Positions 43,671 through 53,382 of a stretch of DNA of 64,000 nt are shown in pieces. The DNA is from Paramylibacter ulvae (GTDB lineage Bacteria > Pseudomonadota > Alphaproteobacteria > Rhodobacterales > Rhodobacteraceae). Where the stretch lies: the NCBI RefSeq assembly GCF_014652655.1, contig NZ_BMZF01000004.1, forward strand, positions 219,980-283,979. The letters run 5' to 3'. The translations under genes and the position numbers were made by a program. Within the stretch, counting starts at the first letter, position 1. The number at the start of each line of letters is the position of its first letter. The notes beneath the pieces are model-generated. The model had not been told where the DNA came from, did no database searches, and saw only the letters and a program-made list of their open reading frames with translations.

Positions 43671-44360
43671 GTGAGCAATACAGATTCCTTTATCGAAGAA
43701 GTGTCCGAAGAGGTTCGCAAAGACCAACTTTACGGATATTTCAAAAAATACGGCTGGATTGCTGGTTTGTTAATTGTCGCCATCGTTGGCGGCACGGCCT
43801 ATTCTGAATGGTCCAAAGCATCCAAAGCATCCAATGCAGAAGAATTGGGTGATCGCATCGCGGCAGCATTGGAAACAGATGGTAACGTGCAACAAGCCGA
43901 TGCATTGGCCGCGATTTTACCAGATGCGGGTGGTGCTGCTGCGTTGATCGAAATTCAACGCGCTGCTGTTTTGGCCGATAATGATGACAAGGCTGGGGCC
44001 TTGGATATTCTGGATACACTTGCACTTGATGGTGCTGCACCTGAAATTTACCGTGAATTGGCAATGTTGAAATCATTGATGCTGCGCGGTTCGGAAACCG
44101 AATATGGCAAACGCATTTTGGCGTTGGATGTTTTGGCAAAACCAGGTGCTGCGTTTCGCGCCGTTGCTTTGGAACAAAAAGCGCTGGCAATGATGGATGC
44201 GGGCAAAACGGATGATGCGATTAAGCAATTCCAAGCATTATTGCTGGAACCACAAGTCAGCAACGCCATGAGCGAACGCGCCCGGCAATCCATTATCGCG
44301 CTGGGCGGCACATTGCCCGATATTGCGGAAATGCTTTCAAATGGCGTGCAAGCGCAATAA
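43671..44360 (+). CDS. YfgM-like tetratricopeptide membrane protein
   Basis: A 229-residue protein: cytoplasmic N-terminus (residues 1-25), one membrane helix (about 28-46, GWIAGLLIVAIVGGTAYSEW) and a periplasmic alpha-helical repeat domain. This is the TPR_21/YfgM layout; YfgM assists export and folding near the Sec translocon. Start GTG 43671, with AGGAGC upstream. The order YfgM-bamB-der is the same as in E. coli (yfgM-bamB-der), which strengthens the call. Confidence 0.88.
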   Translation: MSNTDSFIEEVSEEVRKDQLYGYFKKYGWIAGLLIVAIVGGTAYSEWSKASKASNAEELGDRIAAALETDGNVQQADALAAILPDAGGAAALIEIQRAAVLADNDDKAGALDILDTLALDGAAPEIYRELAMLKSLMLRGSETEYGKRILALDVLAKPGAAFRAVALEQKALAMMDAGKTDDAIKQFQALLLEPQVSNAMSERARQSIIALGGTLPDIAEMLSNGVQAQ

Positions 44361-44397
44361 ACTATTTTAAACAGTGACAAAGGCGATTGGTGTAAAC

Positions 44398-45723
44398 ATG
44401 CAATTGAATAAATGCTTGATAAGTGTGGTTACTCTGGCTGTCCTGATCACGGGCTGTTCTCGCAAAGAAGAGATTCTGCAAGGTGAACGGTTTGATTTAC
44501 GCGCGGATAACAGCGAAACCGCTGGTGTTACGGATGAAACTGCACTGAATGCAGTGAACGGACAGCCAATTTCGCTATCGGCCGCGCGATCGAATGCCAA
44601 TTGGACACATCGCAATGGCACAACAGCACATGCGATCACCCACCCCGCATTATCAACAGCCCCCACATTACGCTGGTCGCGTGATATTGGCACGGGTACG
44701 AACGCGCGGTTGCGATTGTCTGCTGATCCGGTGATCGCCGATGGGCGTGTGTTCGCAATGGATGCGGATGGGCGACTATCTGCATTTTCCACATCGGGTG
44801 GCGCATTATGGTCTGTAGATATTTCGGCGTCCACAGATACCAAAGATTCCATTTCTGGCGGCGGATTGGCCTATGGTGATGGCATTTTGGTTGCGACCAC
44901 AGGATATGGCGAAGTGTACGCAATGGACCCTGCCACAGGGACAAAACGCTGGAGCCACCGTGTGCACGCATCTGTTTCAAGCGCGCCATTGGTCACAAAT
45001 GGCAAAGCGATATTAATCGCTGGCAATAACAAGGCGGTTGCCTTGGAATTGTCAAACGGGCGCATCGCGTGGGAAAAAGATACCGCACAATCAGGCGCTG
45101 GTGTGATCGGCACAGGTAGCCCTGCCGCGGCTGGTAAGATTACATATTTACCTTTCGCGACTGGTGAAATTTCGGCCAATTTGATGGATAGCGGTTTGCA
45201 ATTATGGACACAAGTCGTGTCGGGCTATCGTTTGGGCAGCGCGCGCGGATTTGTTGATGCGTTTTCTGGCGAACCGGTGGTTTCGGGTGATGTGGTTTAT
45301 GCAGGTAAACAATCTGGTCGTCTTACGGCATTGAACCGCCGCACAGGCGAACGTCTGTGGACAATTGACGAAGGCGCACTTGGCCCCGTTTGGCCGGCGG
45401 GAAATTCGGTTTTCGTTGTGACTGATCAAAACAATTTGAAACGTTTGAATGCCGCGGATGGATCTGTGATCTGGTCGCAAGAGCTGCCAAAATATAAAAA
45501 CATCAAACGTAAACGCGGTGCATATGCTCATTATGGCCCTGTTGTTGCGGGTGGTCGTGTGATCGTCGCTGGCAGCGATGGTCAATTGCGAAGCTTTGAC
45601 CCAACAAACGGCAATCTGGTTTCCAGCGCAAATATCCCAAACGGTGCTGCATCACAGCCAGCAATCGCGGCGGGTGTGCTGTATATTCTATCGAACAAAG
45701 GTCAATTGCACGCTTTCCAATAG
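44398..45723 (+). CDS. bamB: Outer membrane protein assembly factor BamB-like lipoprotein
   Basis: A 441-residue lipoprotein with signal peptide and lipobox LITGC (cysteine at 18), followed by an eight-bladed PQQ-like beta-propeller; blade signatures include DADGRLSAFSTSGGALWSVD, MDPATGTKRWSHRV and LNRRTGERLWTID. BamB scaffolds BamA during outer membrane protein insertion. ATG 44398 starts a typical lipoprotein signal; an in-frame GTG at 44374 lacks a binding site. It lies between the YfgM-like gene and der. Confidence 0.9.
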   Translation: MQLNKCLISVVTLAVLITGCSRKEEILQGERFDLRADNSETAGVTDETALNAVNGQPISLSAARSNANWTHRNGTTAHAITHPALSTAPTLRWSRDIGTGTNARLRLSADPVIADGRVFAMDADGRLSAFSTSGGALWSVDISASTDTKDSISGGGLAYGDGILVATTGYGEVYAMDPATGTKRWSHRVHASVSSAPLVTNGKAILIAGNNKAVALELSNGRIAWEKDTAQSGAGVIGTGSPAAAGKITYLPFATGEISANLMDSGLQLWTQVVSGYRLGSARGFVDAFSGEPVVSGDVVYAGKQSGRLTALNRRTGERLWTIDEGALGPVWPAGNSVFVVTDQNNLKRLNAADGSVIWSQELPKYKNIKRKRGAYAHYGPVVAGGRVIVAGSDGQLRSFDPTNGNLVSSANIPNGAASQPAIAAGVLYILSNKGQLHAFQ

Positions 45724-45773
45724 GTTCAATTAACTGTATGGGGCGTGCTACACTTTAACACACAGGCAAAATC

Positions 45774-47258
45774 ATGTCTTTTACACTTGCGATTGTTGGT
45801 CGCCCGAATGTTGGGAAATCAACGCTGTTTAACCGTTTGGTCGGGCGAAAGCTGGCGCTGGTTGATGATCAACCAGGGGTTACGCGTGATTTGCGCGAAG
45901 GCGACGCACGCCTTGGGCCATTAAAATTCACCGTGGTCGATACCGCAGGGTTAGAAGAGGCAACAGACGAAAGCCTACAAGGGCGTATGCGTATGTTAAC
46001 GGAACGCGCTGTGGACATGTCCGATGTTTGTTTGTTCATGATTGATGGGCGCGCAGGCGTATTGCCCGCCGATCGTGTTTTCGCCGAAATTTTGCGCAAG
46101 AAAAACGCCCGCGTCATTTTGGGTGTGAACAAGGCCGAAGGCCGCGCAGGCGAAACTGGTTTTTTCGATGCATATTCGTTGGGGCTCGGTGAGCCTTTGC
46201 AATTGTCCGCAGAACACGGCGAAGGTATGGCCGATTTGCAAGAAGTGTTGATGCCAATCGCCGCTGAATTTAAAGACCGTGAATTTGAACCTGAAACCGA
46301 TGTTGTTCTGGACGAAGATGACGAAGGCGAGGAAATCACATTTTCCGAAAAACGCCCGTTGCAAATTTCCGTTGTTGGCCGCCCGAACGCGGGTAAATCA
46401 ACGCTGATCAATCAAATCCTCGGCCATGACCGCCTGTTAACGGGTCCAGAGGCAGGGATCACGCGCGATTCAATTTCTGTCAATCACAACTGGGACGGTG
46501 TGCCGTTTCGGATTTGGGACACGGCGGGGATGCGTAAAAAAGCCAAGGTTCAAGAAAAGCTGGAAAAGCTTTCTGTTTCCGATGGCCTGCGTGCGGTGAA
46601 ATTTTCTGAGGTGGTTGTTGTTCTGCTTGACGCTGCAATTCCGTTTGAACAACAGGATTTGCGCATCGCCGATCTGGCCGAACGCGAAGGCCGTGCCGTT
46701 GTTGTTGCGGTGAATAAATGGGATGTAGAAACCGAAAAACAGGCCAAATTAAAAGATTTGCGCGAAAAATTCGAACGCCTGTTGCCCCAGTTGCGCGGCG
46801 CACCGATGGTGACGATTTCTGGAAAAACAGGACGTGGGCTTGATCGTTTGCACGAGGCAATCTTATCCGTGCACAAAGTGTGGAATAAACGTATTTCCAC
46901 GTCAAACTTGAACCGCTGGTTAATGGGCATGACCGAAAGCCATCCACCACCCGCACCAGGTGGTCGCCGCATTCGGCTGCGTTACATGACCCAAGTCAAA
47001 TCACGCCCACCAAGTTTTGTGATCATGTGTTCGCATCCTGATTTGCTGCCAACCAGTTATTCACGTTATCTGGTCAACGGATTGCGTGTGGACATGGGCA
47101 TGCCGGGCACACCGATCCGCATTTTCATGCGCTCGCAAGCGGATAAAAATCCATATGCCGAGAAAAAAGAAAAACGTGTGACCAAGTTGAACAAACACAT
47201 CGAGGGTAAATTCCAAAAAGATGTGGGCCGTGGAACCAAACCTAAATCTCAAAAATAA
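45774..47258 (+). CDS. der: Ribosome biogenesis GTPase Der
   Basis: A 494-residue protein with two tandem GTPase domains, unique to Der/EngA. The first has GRPNVGKST (residues 8-16), DTAGLEE and NKAEG; the second has [19 protein letters not shown] and NKWD. A C-terminal KH-like domain follows, ending in a lysine-rich tail. It acts in 50S subunit assembly. The first NKxD reads NKAEG, a common alphaproteobacterial variant. Convergent with the sulfatase gene with no gap. Confidence 0.97.
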   Translation: MSFTLAIVGRPNVGKSTLFNRLVGRKLALVDDQPGVTRDLREGDARLGPLKFTVVDTAGLEEATDESLQGRMRMLTERAVDMSDVCLFMIDGRAGVLPADRVFAEILRKKNARVILGVNKAEGRAGETGFFDAYSLGLGEPLQLSAEHGEGMADLQEVLMPIAAEFKDREFEPETDVVLDEDDEGEEITFSEKRPLQISVVGRPNAGKSTLINQILGHDRLLTGPEAGITRDSISVNHNWDGVPFRIWDTAGMRKKAKVQEKLEKLSVSDGLRAVKFSEVVVVLLDAAIPFEQQDLRIADLAEREGRAVVVAVNKWDVETEKQAKLKDLREKFERLLPQLRGAPMVTISGKTGRGLDRLHEAILSVHKVWNKRISTSNLNRWLMGMTESHPPPAPGGRRIRLRYMTQVKSRPPSFVIMCSHPDLLPTSYSRYLVNGLRVDMGMPGTPIRIFMRSQADKNPYAEKKEKRVTKLNKHIEGKFQKDVGRGTKPKSQK

Positions 47259-48617
47259 CTAGCTTTTGAATGTGATCGGTTGGGCCATCTGGGCGGGAAT
47301 ACAATCCAGATGGTTTGCGATGATATCGTCCATCGTTGGATCATCACAGCGATTGCAATGTTCAAACGGATCTACCCGATGATCGTAAAATTCATGCCCC
47401 CCGTCCCAATAGAGGATATGGCGATAATCGCGCGTGCGCACAGATATTGCATGCTTATACCGCGCCTTGTCCAGATTTTTACCCCAAATTGAAACCGCAT
47501 GACCGCGCAAAGTTTGATCGGGATCCTTGAATAAGGGGGACAGGTCTTGTCCTGAAAACTGATCTGGTTTAGGCAGGCCAGATTGCGCGAATAGGGTTGG
47601 CGCGATGTCAATCAATGACACGGGTTCTTGGGTTTTACCCTTATCAATGCCTGCTCCTGCGAAAATAAGCGGTACGCGTAACGCCCGTTCCCAGAGCGAA
47701 AATTTACGAAAGGTAAGCTTTTCGCCCAGCTCCCATCCATGATCCGACCATAAAACCACCAGCGTGTTTTCCCAAAGGGATTGTTCATCCATGCGATCCA
47801 AAACACGCCCCAACAAATGATCGGCATAGGCGATGGAGGCAAGATAGGCGCGAATGAAGTCCTTGTATTCCCCCGTTTTGTGCAGCGCACGCCCAAGATT
47901 GGCATTGCGATTGGCGATAAATCGCCCCGCTTTGGGCAATTCCGCCTGTGGAGACAGATTATCAGGATCAAATTGGTTCGCACCCAATCCTGGTGGATCG
48001 GTGATGTCGCCATCAAACATATCGAAAAACCGCTTAGGTACGATAAACGGCAAATGTGGACGATAAAGCCCAAGCGCCCAGAATTGCCCTGTGGCATCCG
48101 ATTTCATGTGGTCGCAAATCCAATCAGTGTTGCGTTCGTCGTTCAGGGTTTCCACATCGTCACAGGCACCAAAATCAGACAGATGACCAATATCTCCGTT
48201 TTTCAAAACGCGGCTGATCGGGGTAAATTTATCCTGATCTAACAGATTGTAATCTGTCCAATCATTGGCATCGTGATGGGCGCGTGATTGGTGAAAAACC
48301 TTACCCGCGCCATAAGTATCAAATCCTGCATCGCGCATTCGACCAACCAGCGATTTACGTGCACCCGTTGCGTAAACATCGTGCCACTTATGTGCATTCG
48401 CATAAATTCCTGTTTCCCACGGGTTTTGCCCAAACAGGGTCGCTGTGCGTGACGGTGAACAGGCAGGGACGGGGGCATATGCGTTTTCAAACAACATCCC
48501 GCGATTGGCCAATCGGGTGATGTTCGGCGTGATCGTTTGGGGATGCCCGCGCAAGGGTTCAACCCAATCGTTCAAATCCTCGATTGACAAAAATAGGATG
48601 TTTTTCGCAACGCTCAT
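47259..48617 (-). CDS. Sulfatase (formylglycine-dependent)
   Basis: A 452-residue alkaline phosphatase-superfamily hydrolase. The N-terminal metal site LSIEDLNDW, the catalytic motif CSPSRTATLFG, in which the cysteine is converted to formylglycine, and WSDHGWELGEK with Asp/His ligands are present. The sequence layout is near iduronate-2-sulfatase-like enzymes. There is no signal peptide, so it appears cytoplasmic. ATG 48617 is preceded in frame by a GTG at 48620. The substrate is unknown, and no other sulfatase, maturase or polysaccharide gene is adjacent. Confidence 0.88.
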   Translation of the reverse strand: MSVAKNILFLSIEDLNDWVEPLRGHPQTITPNITRLANRGMLFENAYAPVPACSPSRTATLFGQNPWETGIYANAHKWHDVYATGARKSLVGRMRDAGFDTYGAGKVFHQSRAHHDANDWTDYNLLDQDKFTPISRVLKNGDIGHLSDFGACDDVETLNDERNTDWICDHMKSDATGQFWALGLYRPHLPFIVPKRFFDMFDGDITDPPGLGANQFDPDNLSPQAELPKAGRFIANRNANLGRALHKTGEYKDFIRAYLASIAYADHLLGRVLDRMDEQSLWENTLVVLWSDHGWELGEKLTFRKFSLWERALRVPLIFAGAGIDKGKTQEPVSLIDIAPTLFAQSGLPKPDQFSGQDLSPLFKDPDQTLRGHAVSIWGKNLDKARYKHAISVRTRDYRHILYWDGGHEFYDHRVDPFEHCNRCDDPTMDDIIANHLDCIPAQMAQPITFKS

Positions 48618-48636
48618 CACGCCACTGTCGCAGGTT

Positions 48637-49290
48637 TTACAAGCTTTGCAACAGACGCTTTGCTTCTATGCTTGGGTGGGTCAGCGCATCGCGATCCTCG
48701 CCGGGGTGAAACCGTGCGCGGGTTGCGGTTGGCATTGGGTTTGGTGCCAATGATCGGACACTCATACCACTATTGGCGGTTTCCAACGCCCAGCTTTTGA
48801 ACAATGCGCCCTGTGCAGCCTTGGCCGCGCCGTAGTTGCCGTAAAACTTTTTGCCAACAACAGGATCGTCAAAATGGACGGCGGTGCCAGATTTCATTTG
48901 CAACAATGGCTCGACATTCGCGATTAATCGCCCCGTGGCGGTGATGTTCACCGCTATGCTTTTGGCCCAATCTTTGTCGCCGATGTGGGGCACGGGGGCG
49001 AGCGGCGTGGCGTGGATGGCGCAATGCATCCAATAATCCAAACCAGCCCAGCGTTCATAGATCGACAGACATAGACGCTGCAATGCGCCCTCGTCGGTGA
49101 TATCAAACGGGGCCAAAGTGGCGCTACCACCTGCGGCCTGAATGCGATCATCCAATTCTTCGAGCGCGCCAGATGTACGTGCCACTGCAATCACATGGGC
49201 GCCCTGTGCGGCCATGTGTTCGGCGATTGCCGCACCCAACCCACGCGATGCACCAGTGACCAGCGCAATTTTACCAGAAAATTTTGTCAT
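48637..49290 (-). CDS. SDR family oxidoreductase
   Basis: A 217-residue classical-type short-chain dehydrogenase: TGASRGLGAAIAEHMA at the N-terminus for NAD(P), and YGAAKAA as the YxxxK catalytic pair. The serine position reads HFDDPVV, so the tetrad serine appears replaced. Its start codon overlaps the purF stop by one base, and this purF-SDR pair is common in Rhodobacteraceae. Substrate unknown. Confidence 0.87.
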   Translation of the reverse strand: MTKFSGKIALVTGASRGLGAAIAEHMAAQGAHVIAVARTSGALEELDDRIQAAGGSATLAPFDITDEGALQRLCLSIYERWAGLDYWMHCAIHATPLAPVPHIGDKDWAKSIAVNITATGRLIANVEPLLQMKSGTAVHFDDPVVGKKFYGNYGAAKAAQGALFKSWALETANSGMSVRSLAPNPMPTATRARFHPGEDRDALTHPSIEAKRLLQSL

Positions 49291-50762
49291 TATTCAGCGG
49301 CCAGTTTAAAACCCTTGGCGATTTGATCGCGAGGCTCCACTGGGTATTCGCCCGTGAAACACGCATCGCAATATTTAGGGGCTGCGTTATCGCGACCTGT
49401 TTTGATACCTGTCGCACGATACAGCCCGTCAATCGAAATAAATTTCAGGCTTTTGACATTCAAATGTTCGCGCATTTCTTCGGCGGTCATTGTGGCAGCC
49501 AGCAACTTTTCTCGTTCTGGTGTATCCACGCCGTAAAAACATGGCCATGCTGTGGGTGGCGATGCGATACGAAAATGAACTTCGGCAGCACCTGCATCCA
49601 AAATCATTTCCTTGATCTTGCGGCTGGTTGTGCCACGCACCACACTATCGTCCACCAAAATCACGCGTTTGCCTTCGATTAAGGCGCGGTTGACATTCAA
49701 TTTCAGGCGTACACCCATATTGCGGATTTGCTCGGATGGTTCGATAAATGTACGCCCCATGTAAGAATTGCGGATAATACCCATGCCATACGGGATGCCG
49801 CTTTCGTGGCTGTATCCAATTGCGGCGGGGGTTCCTGAATCGGGAACGGGGCAGACTAGATCTGCCTCGACCGGTGCTTCGCGTGCCAATTCAACGCCGA
49901 TCTGGCGGCGGGTTTCATACACAGATTGCCCACCCAGAATGCTGTCTGGGCGTGAAAAATATACATGTTCAAAAATACACGGGCGTGGTTCATTGCGTTC
50001 AAATGGAAAGCTGCTTTCGATGCCCGCAGGGCCGATCACGACCATTTCGCCAGGTTCGATTTCGCGCACATATTCAGCGCCGATGATATCCAGCGCACAT
50101 GTTTCCGAGCTGAGCGCGTAGCCATCACCGATTTTGCCCAACACAAGCGGGCGCACACCACGTGAATCGCGCACACCGATTAATTTGGTGCGTGTCATGG
50201 CCACAACGGAAAACGCCCCTTCTACACGGGAAAGGGCGTCTTTGATGCGGTTGGTGTGGTTTTTATGTAATGAACGCGCCATCAGATGGATAATGCATTC
50301 ACTGTCGGACGAGCTTTGGAAAATAGAGCCACGCTCGATCAATTCTTTGCGCAATGTATCGGCGTTGGTCAGGTTACCATTATGCGCAATCGCACAACCA
50401 CCCATTGAAAATTCGCCGAAAAACGGTTGCACATCGCGAATGGCGGTGTTGCCCTTGTTCCCCGCGGTGGAATAACGCACATGCCCAATGGCGTTTTCGC
50501 CGGGCAGGGTTTCCATCAAGGATTTTTTGGTGAAATGATCGCGGACGTATCCGAAACGACGCGCCGAATTGAACCCGTTTTCGGCGTCATAGGCGACAAT
50601 GCCACCTGCCTCTTGCCCGCGATGTTGTAACGCGTGCAATCCAAGTGCCACAAAATTCGCCGCATCGGTCACGCCGATCACGCCGAAAACGCCGCATTCT
50701 TCTTTTAGTTTATTGTGATCAAATGGATGAGCAAGGAAAGGCTTTGTATCGCTTAAGCGCAT
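49290..50762 (-). CDS. purF: Amidophosphoribosyltransferase
   Basis: A 490-residue enzyme making phosphoribosylamine from PRPP and glutamine, the first step of purine synthesis. The nucleophile cysteine is at position 23 in KEECGVFGVIG, so a 22-residue leader must be removed to expose it, as in B. subtilis-type PurF. The PRPP loop VILVDDSVVRGTTSRKI is intact. Cysteines near the C-terminus could bind an Fe-S cluster (for example CDACFTGEYP). The start at 50762 was preferred over a longer ORF that runs into the terminator region. Confidence 0.96.
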   Translation of the reverse strand: MRLSDTKPFLAHPFDHNKLKEECGVFGVIGVTDAANFVALGLHALQHRGQEAGGIVAYDAENGFNSARRFGYVRDHFTKKSLMETLPGENAIGHVRYSTAGNKGNTAIRDVQPFFGEFSMGGCAIAHNGNLTNADTLRKELIERGSIFQSSSDSECIIHLMARSLHKNHTNRIKDALSRVEGAFSVVAMTRTKLIGVRDSRGVRPLVLGKIGDGYALSSETCALDIIGAEYVREIEPGEMVVIGPAGIESSFPFERNEPRPCIFEHVYFSRPDSILGGQSVYETRRQIGVELAREAPVEADLVCPVPDSGTPAAIGYSHESGIPYGMGIIRNSYMGRTFIEPSEQIRNMGVRLKLNVNRALIEGKRVILVDDSVVRGTTSRKIKEMILDAGAAEVHFRIASPPTAWPCFYGVDTPEREKLLAATMTAEEMREHLNVKSLKFISIDGLYRATGIKTGRDNAAPKYCDACFTGEYPVEPRDQIAKGFKLAAE

Positions 50763-50871
50763 GGTGGGGTTCCGACTCGTGCAGCTGTTTTGGTCAACCC
50801 GTTTATAGGGGTTGGCTGAACAAGTGTCACGCGCCGATACGTAAGGTTTATTACAATTTTGCGTCACCAAC

Positions 50872-50897
50872 AAAAAACGGCGCAGAAATCTGCGCCG
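50872..50897 (-). terminator. Intrinsic terminator between cvpA and purF
   Basis: CGGCGCAG (50878-50885) pairs with CTGCGCCG (50890-50897) around a 4-base loop; on the minus strand it is followed by TTTTTT. It would separate cvpA from purF. Confidence 0.88.
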
Positions 50898-50923
50898 CTT
50901 TGAAATGATTTTAAGACTGGGGG

Positions 50924-51523
50924 TTAGTTACCAGTGCTTGGTGTTTCTGCGTTTGGCGTAGTACCACCGTTACAACTGGTTGTGAGTTCTGCATATTTCG
51001 CCATCAACCAGTTTGTTGATTCTTCGGTTGGCAATGCTTCTTGCGCTTGGGCTTGTGTGCCAGCCAGCAATTCTTTGGTTTTGCTTTGCTCAACCATTGG
51101 AATGCCTTCGTCGCCTGGGATGATGAATTGATACAAGATCAATGCAACCAAGATTAAAACGATACCGCGACCGATACCAAACAAGAAACCCAATCCTTGG
51201 TCAAAACCGCTGAGCGCGGAACGTTGAACCGCACCTGCAAACAACGGCGTGAAAATTGCAACGACGATTAACGTCAGTGCAAAAACGGCGGTGAATGCAA
51301 CGATCATTGATAATTCGCAAGATGACGATAGGAATTTTGACAAAACGGGCACTTCGGCGATCAGTGGTTCAACCTGTGGTGCAAAGATGAATGCAACGAT
51401 TGCCGCAACCACCCAGCCAGCGATTGACAGGATTTCGCGAACGAACCCACGAGAGTAGGCCAAAATTGCCGACAACAGCAGAACAATTGCCGCGCCCCCA
51501 TCTACGATTGTGAAACCTTCCAT
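50924..51523 (-). CDS. cvpA: CvpA family membrane protein
   Basis: A 199-residue protein with four hydrophobic segments in the first 130 residues. DGGAAIVLLLSAILAYSRGFVRE and WVVAAIVAFIFAPQV match the CvpA (colicin V production) family, and the neighbouring purF is its usual partner. The C-terminal 60 residues are soluble. Family members affect purine metabolism, colicin export or envelope stress in other bacteria, but the mechanism is not settled. It is 14 bases from radA on the same strand. Confidence 0.9.
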   Translation of the reverse strand: MEGFTIVDGGAAIVLLLSAILAYSRGFVREILSIAGWVVAAIVAFIFAPQVEPLIAEVPVLSKFLSSSCELSMIVAFTAVFALTLIVVAIFTPLFAGAVQRSALSGFDQGLGFLFGIGRGIVLILVALILYQFIIPGDEGIPMVEQSKTKELLAGTQAQAQEALPTEESTNWLMAKYAELTTSCNGGTTPNAETPSTGN

Positions 51524-51536
51524 GATAATCCCCTTG

Positions 51537-52910
51537 TTATTGCTCTATCGTGCCGAAACAATTTTCGACGAACTGTGCAATATCCTCTATCTTTTGTACA
51601 TTCATGCCCGATTCGGACGCAAGTTTCATCCTCGAAGGTGCATATGCGTTCGAAAATCCTAACTTTGTTGCTTCTTTAAGTCGGTTTTCAGCCTGAGATA
51701 TAGGCCGAAGTGCGCCAGATAGGCTGATTTCGCCAAAAACGACTGTATCCTTAGGTAGTGCCCTATCCTGACGTGCGGAAATGAGCGCAGCAGCAACCGC
51801 AAGGTCTGCTGCGGGTTCAGAAATGCGCAAACCACCTGCGATATTCAAATATACGTCCAAACCAGCAAAGCTAATTCCGCAGCGCGATTCCAGCACCGCA
51901 AGTATCATGGATAACCGCGCGCTGTCCCAACCCACAACCGCACGGCGCGGTGTGGCGAGCGATGATTGTGCAACCAATGCTTGGATTTCCACCAGCAACG
52001 GGCGTGATCCCTCGATCCCTGCAAAAACGATGGAACCAGCGGCGGGATTGTCCCGTTCGCCCAAAAACAACGCAGATGGATTTGTGACTTGTTGCAAGCC
52101 CATACCCGTCATTTCAAATACGCCAATTTCATCGGCGGGGCCATAACGGTTTTTCACAGCGCGCAAAATGCGAAACTGATGCCCACGCTCGCCTTCGAAA
52201 TACAAAACCGTATCGACCATATGTTCGACAACGCGTGGCCCTGCGATTTGCCCTTCTTTGGTGACATGCCCGACAAGGATCACGGAAACACCACGGCGTT
52301 TGGCAAATGTTGTTAATTCATGTGCGGTTGCACGCACCTGTGAAACAGAACCTGGGGCGCTATCAACATGATCGGACCACATGGTTTGAATGGAATCGAT
52401 AATCGCGATGTCGGGGCGTTCTTCTTCCAATGTGGTCAGAATATCGCGCAAGTTCGTTTCGGTGGCCAACCGAACCGGTGCATCTGTTAATTCAAGACGC
52501 TGTGCGCGCATGCGAATTTGGCTACTGGCTTCCTCGCCCGAAATATAGATCGCTTTTTGTCCGTTACGCGCAAAACTGGCGGCGGCTTGTAACAACAACG
52601 TGGATTTTCCGATCCCCGGATCACCACCAACCAAAATCGCCGATGATGGCACCAAACCACCACCCAAGACACGATCCAGCTCTTGAATCCCAGACAGGCC
52701 ACGGGGTAGGGGTGCATCAACGGTTGATAAATCCCCGAGTGGAATTTTACGCCCCTTGTTCGCGCCCAGCGTTTTTCCCTTGGGCCCTGCGGCAAGAGGG
52801 GCTTCTTCTTGGATGGAATTCCATTCACCACATGTTTCACAACGCCCCGCCCATTTTTTATGGGACGCGCCGCAATTGGAACATGTATATGCAAGGGTTG
52901 TTTTAGCCAT
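51537..52910 (-). CDS. radA: DNA repair protein RadA
   Basis: A 457-residue ATPase that promotes branch migration in recombination. In order: a C4 zinc finger (CSNCGASHKKWAGRCETC), Walker A GGDPGIGKST, the RadA motif KNRYG (usually KNRFG), and a C-terminal Lon-like domain (GLDVYLNIAGGLRISEPAAD). All key residues are in place. It lies between cvpA and pqiA in a minus-strand run. Confidence 0.95.
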   Translation of the reverse strand: MAKTTLAYTCSNCGASHKKWAGRCETCGEWNSIQEEAPLAAGPKGKTLGANKGRKIPLGDLSTVDAPLPRGLSGIQELDRVLGGGLVPSSAILVGGDPGIGKSTLLLQAAASFARNGQKAIYISGEEASSQIRMRAQRLELTDAPVRLATETNLRDILTTLEEERPDIAIIDSIQTMWSDHVDSAPGSVSQVRATAHELTTFAKRRGVSVILVGHVTKEGQIAGPRVVEHMVDTVLYFEGERGHQFRILRAVKNRYGPADEIGVFEMTGMGLQQVTNPSALFLGERDNPAAGSIVFAGIEGSRPLLVEIQALVAQSSLATPRRAVVGWDSARLSMILAVLESRCGISFAGLDVYLNIAGGLRISEPAADLAVAAALISARQDRALPKDTVVFGEISLSGALRPISQAENRLKEATKLGFSNAYAPSRMKLASESGMNVQKIEDIAQFVENCFGTIEQ

Positions 52911-52950
52911 GCGCGTTTCTAGCCCAAGCGCATTTCATTGCGCAAGTATA

Positions 52951-53382
52951 TCATTTTGATTTTGCACCAAATAATGTGATTGCAAAGCTGGCTAGAACGC
53001 ATGCCGTAAACAGATATAACCCCCATGCGGTTTCAAGACGCCCAACGCCAACGCCTTTGGCCACTACGATATAAATCGCGATCAAGAATATATCGGCCAT
53101 GGCCAGTTTGCCCAACAATGCAAGCACTGGTTTGACACTATCCTTTAGCAAATTAAATTGGATCAATGATGTTCCCACCACCTTTACCATCGGCGCGATA
53201 AGGGCAAAAAATGTGACCAGCAATGCAAGGAAAACATCCTTGTCCCATAATGCCTGTAATCCTGTGATGACACTGATTTCATCAAGTTTAAAAAACGGTA
53301 ATAACCCTGCGCGCAGCAAGGGCGCAAACCATGCGATGGGGAATAGGATTAACAGGGCTAGGTTAGCAATTTTAAGCGTCAT
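52951..53382 (-). CDS. pqiA: Paraquat-inducible protein A family membrane protein
   Basis: A 143-residue protein with four membrane helices, equivalent to a single PqiA domain (E. coli PqiA has two). FFALIAPMVKVVGTS and LGKLAMADIFLIAIYIVV are the family signatures; the DxF-like motif after the helix is intact. PqiA proteins work with MCE-domain lipid transporters. No MCE protein is adjacent, but mlaF and mlaE lie just upstream in the same run. The ATG overlaps the stop of the glycosyltransferase gene by four bases. Confidence 0.85.
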   Translation of the reverse strand: MTLKIANLALLILFPIAWFAPLLRAGLLPFFKLDEISVITGLQALWDKDVFLALLVTFFALIAPMVKVVGTSLIQFNLLKDSVKPVLALLGKLAMADIFLIAIYIVVAKGVGVGRLETAWGLYLFTACVLASFAITLFGAKSK